Below, piece after piece: positions 6,586 through 11,074 of a DNA stretch of 11,074 bases. Position numbers and translations under genes: made by a program. The notes beneath the pieces are model-generated. The model made no database searches. It saw nothing but the letters and a program-made list of their open reading frames with translations, and was not told where the DNA came from. The DNA lies in contig VGDA01000072.1 of the NCBI GenBank assembly GCA_016869915.1, positions 1-11,074 of the forward strand. Direction: 5' to 3'. The stretch is from Alphaproteobacteria bacterium. Lineage in GTDB: Bacteria; Pseudomonadota; Alphaproteobacteria; CACIAM-22H2. Each line of letters starts with the position of its first letter. Position 1 is the stretch's first letter.

Positions 6586-7980
6586 ATGCGCATGACCGCG
6601 CCGCCAGAGCATCGCGACACGATCTTCGCGCTCGCCACCGCGCCGGGCGTCTCGGCGGTCGCCGTGCTGCGCGTCTCCGGCCCGCGCGCGCGCGCCGCGA
6701 TGCGCGCGCTCTCGCGCCGCGACGACGATCCCGCGCCGCGCGTCGCCACGCGGCGCACGCTGCGCGCGCCCGGCGATGGCGCGGCCTTCGACGACGCGCT
6801 CGTGCTCTGGTTTCCCGCGCCGCGTAGCTTCACGGGAGAGGACATCGTCGAGTTCCACCTCCATGGCGGGCGCGCGACATGCCGCGCCGCGCTGTCCGCG
6901 CTCGCGGCGATGGAGGGCTTGCGCCTCGCGCGGCCCGGCGAGTTCGCGCGGCGCGCCTTCGACCATGGAAGGCTGGACCTCTCCCAGGTCGAGGCGCTGG
7001 CCGACCTGATCGAGGCGGAGACCGAGGGCCAGGCGCGCCAGGCGATGCGCCAGCTCGAAAGCGGGCTGGGCGCGCGCTGCGAGGACTGGCGCCGACGCCT
7101 TCTCGAGGCGCGCGCCCATGCCGAGGCGGAGATCGACTTCCCCGAGGAGGACCTGCCCGTGGGCCTGTCCGCCGCGCTCGGGCCGCGGCTGCGGGCGCTG
7201 GAGGCGGAGATCGCCGCCTGCCTCGACGACCCTCGCCGCGGCGAGCGGCTGCGCGACGGGTTCTCCGTCGCCGTCCTCGGGCCACCAAATGCCGGAAAAT
7301 CTAGTATTATCAATTACCTGGTTAGGAGGGACGCCGCCATCGTCGCGGCCGTCCCGGGCACCACCCGCGACGTGCTCGAGGTCGAGCTCGATCTCGGCGG
7401 CTGGCCGGTCACGCTTGCCGATACCGCGGGCTTGCGGTCGCTGGACGCGGCGATCGACCAGGGCCAGGCCGAAATCGAGCGCGAGGGCATGCGGCGCGCG
7501 CGCGCGCGCGCCGGCACGGCCGATCTCCGCCTGGTCGTGCTTCCCGCGGATGGCGCCGCGGCGGCGCTCGCGGACGGGGAATGCGCCGGCCTGCTCGGGC
7601 CCGACGCCCTTCTCGCATGGAACCGCATCGACCTGGCGCCCAGGGAGGCCATGCCCCGGCATCCCGCCGATGGCGAGGCGCTGGCGGTCTCGGCCCTGAC
7701 CGGCGTGGGCATGGATCGGCTTGCCGCGGCGATCGAGGCGCGCGCCGCCGCGGCGCTGGGCGGGCAGGCGCGCGAGCCGGCGCTCGTCACCCGCGCGCGG
7801 CATCGCGAGGCGCTCGAGGCGGCGCGCTCGGCGATATCCCGGGCCAGCGCATCCCTGGCGCCCGAGCTTCGTGCCGAGGAGCTCCGCGTCGCCGGCGAGG
7901 CCCTGGGCCGGATCACGGGCCGCAGCGGCGTCGAGGACATGCTGGACCTGCTGTTTTCCAGCTTCTGCATCGGCAAGTAA
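6586..7980 (+). CDS. mnmE: tRNA uridine-5-carboxymethylaminomethyl modification GTPase MnmE
   Basis: GTPase that, with MnmG, installs the (carboxymethyl)aminomethyl group at C5 of wobble U34 in a set of tRNAs. The 464-residue length is normal. Visible parts: N-terminal folate-binding domain (SFTGEDIVEFHLHGG), a helical domain, the G domain with Walker A GPPNAGKSS (residues 232-240), PGTTRD, DTAGLR, a G4 motif NRID (346-349, Arg in place of the usual Lys), and the C-terminal FCIGK with the conserved Cys461. Start is ATG 6586 or ATG 6592; neither has a Shine-Dalgarno. A -10-like CTATCT at 6576-6581 lies so close that a leaderless or near-leaderless transcript is possible. Codons 7282-7329 are unusually AT-rich compared with the rest of the gene. 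mnmG follows after 80 bases. Confidence 0.96.
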   Translation: MRMTAPPEHRDTIFALATAPGVSAVAVLRVSGPRARAAMRALSRRDDDPAPRVATRRTLRAPGDGAAFDDALVLWFPAPRSFTGEDIVEFHLHGGRATCRAALSALAAMEGLRLARPGEFARRAFDHGRLDLSQVEALADLIEAETEGQARQAMRQLESGLGARCEDWRRRLLEARAHAEAEIDFPEEDLPVGLSAALGPRLRALEAEIAACLDDPRRGERLRDGFSVAVLGPPNAGKSSIINYLVRRDAAIVAAVPGTTRDVLEVELDLGGWPVTLADTAGLRSLDAAIDQGQAEIEREGMRRARARAGTADLRLVVLPADGAAAALADGECAGLLGPDALLAWNRIDLAPREAMPRHPADGEALAVSALTGVGMDRLAAAIEARAAAALGGQAREPALVTRARHREALEAARSAISRASASLAPELRAEELRVAGEALGRITGRSGVEDMLDLLFSSFCIGK

Positions 7981-8005
7981 CTGAACGGAAACGACTTCCG
8001 ACTTC

Positions 8006-8021
8006 TGCTTCACGTGAAACA
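8006..8021. promoter_or_regulatory. parS: parS-like ParB-binding site (one mismatch)
   Basis: The 16-mer TGCTTCACGTGAAACA differs from the widely conserved parS consensus TGTTTCACGTGAAACA at one position (C for T at base 3). It lies in the mnmE-mnmG gap, about 2.6 kb before parA, where parS sites are usual. It directly abuts the -35 of a plausible mnmG promoter. Confidence 0.8.
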
Positions 8022-8051
8022 TTGACCCCTCGCCCCACCCGACCCTAATTT
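8022..8051 (+). promoter_or_regulatory. Putative mnmG promoter
   Basis: TTGACC (8022-8027, 5/6 match to the sigma-70 -35) is followed after 17 bases by CTAATT (8045-8050), resembling the CTATAT-type -10 of alphaproteobacteria; read as TAATTT the spacing is 18. A start site 6-8 bases on would fall almost at the mnmG ATG (8061), giving a nearly leaderless transcript, which fits the absence of a Shine-Dalgarno there. Prediction by eye only. Confidence 0.45.
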
Positions 8052-8060
8052 CGCGACCCG

Positions 8061-9920
8061 ATGGGACAGGCCCGGACATTCGACGTGATCGTGGTTGGCG
8101 GCGGCCATGCCGGCTGCGAGGCGGCGGCGGCGGCGGCACGCATGGGCGCGCGCACCGCCCTCGTCACCCATGATCCCGCCAGGATCGGCGAGATGTCCTG
8201 CAACCCCGCGATTGGCGGCCTCGGCAAGGGACAATTGGTGCGCGAGGTCGACGCGCTGGACGGGCTCATGGCCCGCGCCATCGACCGCGCCGGGATCCAG
8301 TTCCGCATGCTCAACCGCTCCAAGGGGCCGGCGGTCCAGGGGCCACGCGCCCAGGCGGATCGAAGGCTCTATCGCGCGGCCATGCAGGAACTCGTCGCAT
8401 CCCAGGCCAGGCTGGAGGTCGTTTCCGGCGCGGTCGAGGATCTCGTGGTCGACCGGGACGGTTGCGTCGCTGGCGTGGTGATCGCGTCCGGGGAGCGCAT
8501 CGCCGCCGGCGCGGTCGTCCTGACCACCGGCACGTTCCTGCGGGGGCTCATCCATATCGGCGAGCGCAGGATCGAGGCAGGGCGCATCGGCGAGGCGCCC
8601 GCGCTCGGTCTTTCCTCCACCCTCGCGGCGCTGGGCCTGCGGCTGGGCCGGCTGAAGACCGGCACGCCGCCCCGCCTCGACGGACGCACGATCGACCGGG
8701 CCTCGCTCGAGGTCCAGCCGGGCGATGATCCGCCCATCCCCTTCTCCACGCTGACCGAACGGATCGGGACGCCGCAGGTCGCCTGCCATATCACCTACAC
8801 GAGCCCCGCGACCCACGAGATCATCCGCTCGAACCTCCACCGCTCCCCGCTCTATTCCGGGCAGATCGAGGGCACGGGGCCGCGCTACTGCCCCTCGGTC
8901 GAGGACAAGGTGGTCCGCTTCGCCACCCGCGATCGCCACCAGGTCTTCCTCGAGCCCGAGGGGCTGGACGACGACACGGTCTATCCGAACGGCATCTCGA
9001 CCTCGCTGCCGGAGGACGTGCAGCTGGCGATGCTGGCCAGCATCCCCGGGCTGGAGCGCGCCGTCATGCTGCGGCCGGGCTATGCGATCGAATATGATTT
9101 CGTCGATCCGCGCCAGCTGACGCCTGGGCTGCAGGTGAAGCAGGCCCCGCGGCTCTTCCTCGCCGGCCAGATCAACGGCACGACCGGCTACGAGGAGGCC
9201 GCCGCCCAGGGCGTCCTGGCCGGCATCAACGCCGCCCTGGTCTCCTCGGGCGGCGCGCCGCGCGAGATCGACCGCAGCGAGGCCTATCTCGGCGTCCTCA
9301 TCGACGACCTCACGACGCTGGGAACGAGCGAGCCCTACCGGATGCTGACCAGCCGCGCCGAATACCGGCTCCAGCTGCGCGCCGACAACGCCGACCGCCG
9401 CCTGACGCCGATGGGGCTCGCCTGGGGCTGCATCGGCGCGGAGCGCCGCGCCGCCTGGGCCGTCAAGTCGGCCGCCCTCGACGAGGCGGGCCGGCTGGCG
9501 AAAACCCTGCGTGCCAGCCCGCAGCAGCTCGCCCGCGCCGGGATCGCCGTCAATGCGGATGGCGTCATGCGCGACGCGACCGACCTCCTCGCGCTTCCCG
9601 GCATCGACCTCGCAAGGCTGGCCGTGCTCTGGCCGGAGCTGGGCTCGATGCGCCTGGATGTCGCGCAGCAGCTGGAGATCGACGCCCGCTATCGCGGCTA
9701 TCTCTCCCGCCAGGAGGCCGACATACGGACGCACCGCGCCGACGCCTCGGTGGCGCTTCCCACCGACCTCGACTGGATGTCGGTATCCGCGCTCTCCATG
9801 GAAATGCGCCAGAAGCTCGCATCCGCGCGCCCGGCCAATCTCGCCCAGGCGAGCCGCATTCCAGGCATCACGCCCGCGGCGCTCGCCATCCTGCTGCGCT
9901 TCGCGCGGAGGGCCGCGTGA
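8061..9920 (+). CDS. mnmG: tRNA uridine-5-carboxymethylaminomethyl modification enzyme MnmG (GidA)
   Basis: FAD-dependent partner of MnmE in wobble-uridine modification; the complex also uses NADH, a methylene-tetrahydrofolate carbon, and glycine or ammonium. The 619-residue protein has the FAD-binding motif GGGHAGCEA (residues 13-21), the first family signature GPRAQADRRLY, and both conserved cysteines, Cys47 (SCNPAIGG) and Cys277 (RYCPSVEDKV), at the same numbers as in the E. coli enzyme, which supports the ATG at 8061. The C-terminal helical domain that contacts MnmE is intact (MRQKL...ASRIPGITPAAL). There is no Shine-Dalgarno before the start; a likely promoter and a parS-like site fill the 80-base gap after mnmE. 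Its TGA overlaps the GTG start of rsmG, so the two are translationally coupled. Confidence 0.97.
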   Translation: MGQARTFDVIVVGGGHAGCEAAAAAARMGARTALVTHDPARIGEMSCNPAIGGLGKGQLVREVDALDGLMARAIDRAGIQFRMLNRSKGPAVQGPRAQADRRLYRAAMQELVASQARLEVVSGAVEDLVVDRDGCVAGVVIASGERIAAGAVVLTTGTFLRGLIHIGERRIEAGRIGEAPALGLSSTLAALGLRLGRLKTGTPPRLDGRTIDRASLEVQPGDDPPIPFSTLTERIGTPQVACHITYTSPATHEIIRSNLHRSPLYSGQIEGTGPRYCPSVEDKVVRFATRDRHQVFLEPEGLDDDTVYPNGISTSLPEDVQLAMLASIPGLERAVMLRPGYAIEYDFVDPRQLTPGLQVKQAPRLFLAGQINGTTGYEEAAAQGVLAGINAALVSSGGAPREIDRSEAYLGVLIDDLTTLGTSEPYRMLTSRAEYRLQLRADNADRRLTPMGLAWGCIGAERRAAWAVKSAALDEAGRLAKTLRASPQQLARAGIAVNADGVMRDATDLLALPGIDLARLAVLWPELGSMRLDVAQQLEIDARYRGYLSRQEADIRTHRADASVALPTDLDWMSVSALSMEMRQKLASARPANLAQASRIPGITPAALAILLRFARRAA

Positions 9921-10594
9921 ACCCTGCGGAGTTCCAGCAATTCGCCCGTGTTTCACGTGAAACGCTGGATGGCTTCGCTACCTATCGCGCGCTGCTTCTC
10001 AAGTGGCAGGCCAAGATCAACCTCGTCTCGGCCGCCACGCTCGACGATGTCTGGGAACGGCATTTCGCGGATAGCGCGCAGCTCTTCCGGCTGCTCGCGG
10101 AGGATGCCGTCCATGTGGCGGATCTCGGTTCCGGGGCAGGGTTCCCGGGCCTCGTGCTTGCACTGATGGCGCGGGATGCTGGACGCAGTTCCATGTTCCA
10201 CCTCGTGGAATCGGATAGCCGCAAGGCGGCCTTCCTGATCGAGGCCGCGCTGGCCCTCAAGTTATTCAACCATAACGTGCGTGTCCACGCCGTGCGCCTG
10301 GAGAAGATGGGCGAGGGCCGGATCGCCGGGACGATGGACATCGCCGTCGCGCGCGCCCTGGCTGCGCTGCCCGACCTGCTGGCGCACGCGATGCCGATGC
10401 TCGTGCCGGGGGGGACCTGCCTGTTCCTGAAGGGCACGAAGGCCGAGGACGAGATCGCCGCCGCCCGGCGCGCGGGCTGGCGCTTCGAGCTGACGCGCCA
10501 CGCGAGCCGCGTCGCCGGCGGCGGCGCGCTCCTCGAGATCTCGAAGCTGGCGCGCGAGGCCCCGCTGGCCGCCTGGCCCCTGCGCAAGCTATAG
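9917..10594 (+). CDS. rsmG: 16S rRNA (guanine-527-N7)-methyltransferase RsmG (GidB)
   Basis: SAM-dependent enzyme that methylates N7 of G527 in 16S rRNA, acting on the small ribosomal subunit. The 225-residue protein has the expected features: helical N-terminus with LLKWQAKINLVS, WERHFADSAQL, the SAM-binding motif DLGSGAGFPG (residues 69-78), HLVESDSRKAAFL, VARALAALPDLL, and LFLKG. The start codon is GTG at 9917, overlapping the mnmG stop as GTGA. The codons for residues 11-16 (RVSRET) contain a parS palindrome, so this stretch has a double role. A small cluster of AT-ending codons including TTA (Leu116, 10262-10264) stands out in an otherwise GC-rich gene. parA begins 7 bases after the stop, so mnmG-rsmG-parA are probably one transcript. 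Confidence 0.96.
   Translation: MNPAEFQQFARVSRETLDGFATYRALLLKWQAKINLVSAATLDDVWERHFADSAQLFRLLAEDAVHVADLGSGAGFPGLVLALMARDAGRSSMFHLVESDSRKAAFLIEAALALKLFNHNVRVHAVRLEKMGEGRIAGTMDIAVARALAALPDLLAHAMPMLVPGGTCLFLKGTKAEDEIAAARRAGWRFELTRHASRVAGGGALLEISKLAREAPLAAWPLRKL
9949..9964. promoter_or_regulatory. parS: parS ParB-binding site inside rsmG
   Basis: TGTTTCACGTGAAACG contains the perfect 14-base palindrome GTTTCACGTGAAAC (9950-9963) and matches 15 of 16 consensus bases. It sits in codons 11-16 of rsmG (VSRET), about 0.65 kb before parA. ParB binding here would nucleate the partition complex; the coding sequence must satisfy both roles. Confidence 0.9.
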
Positions 10595-10601
10595 GTTCGA
10601 G

Positions 10602-11074
<473 letters not shown>

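Noticed and set aside
7986..8000. Small hairpin CGGAA-ACGAC-TTCCG after mnmE as a terminator
   Set aside because: Only five base pairs with no T-run following; too weak to call.
6100..8139. A 679-codon - strand open frame opposite mnmE
   Set aside because: Opposite mnmE and overlapping the NlpC/P60 and mnmG genes, with no domain. It reads MFHVKQ across the parS site, which is only the translation of the palindrome.
8010..9956. A 648-codon open frame antisense to mnmG, starting MKHGRIAG
   Set aside because: It lies opposite a certain gene, is rich in Arg/Gly/Ala, and shows no recognisable domain. Long antisense frames are expected in very GC-rich DNA.
10196..10210. Inverted repeat TTCCAC-CTC-GTGGAA in rsmG, resembling a third parS
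   Set aside because: The half-sites are separated by three bases and lack the TTTCACGTGAAA core; it encodes the conserved HLVESD segment, so it is probably chance.

Overview
The window looks like a chromosomal segment of an alphaproteobacterium. Base composition is strongly GC-rich throughout, the genes are tightly packed, and the right half carries the mnmE-mnmG-rsmG-parA order typical of Alphaproteobacteria, with parS-type palindromes beside and inside these genes. The family mix (DUF6489-like protein, thioredoxin-like [2Fe-2S] ferredoxin, SH3/NlpC-P60 hydrolase) would suit a Rhodospirillales-like lineage, but I cannot place it more precisely by eye.

Left region (1-4632, all + strand) is an accessory, probably metabolic operon: the C-terminal part of an MFS transporter, a D-2-hydroxyacid dehydrogenase, a second MFS transporter broken by an apparent 1-base deletion, a phytanoyl-CoA dioxygenase-family Fe(II)/2-oxoglutarate oxygenase, and a second small oxygenase of the putative 2OG-Fe(II) type. 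Gaps are 22, -1, 21 and 12 bases. Two transporters, one dehydrogenase and two oxygenases suggest uptake or export and oxidative processing of a small carboxylated compound; the substrate is unknown.

Middle region (4647-6512) holds small genes. On the - strand is a guanidinium exporter of the Gdx/SugE type, with all four substrate-site residues visible. Divergent from it is a two-gene + strand unit: a DUF6489-like protein of unknown function and a thioredoxin-fold [2Fe-2S] ferredoxin. The ferredoxin gene overlaps tail to tail with a - strand NlpC/P60 cysteine peptidase that has a complete Cys-His-His triad.

Right region (6586-11074, + strand) is housekeeping. MnmE and MnmG form the complex that modifies U34 of certain tRNAs. 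RsmG methylates 16S rRNA. ParA (cut by the window end) is the chromosome-partition ATPase, and parB is expected just downstream. Two parS-like ParB sites are present: one mismatched by one base in the mnmE-mnmG gap, abutting a plausible mnmG promoter, and one with a perfect 14-base core inside the rsmG start region. mnmE carries an AT-rich patch exactly over its Walker A motif.

No RNA genes, mobile elements or CRISPR arrays were seen. No clearly new system is evident; the accessory oxygenase cluster and the mnmE patch are the most worthwhile leads.
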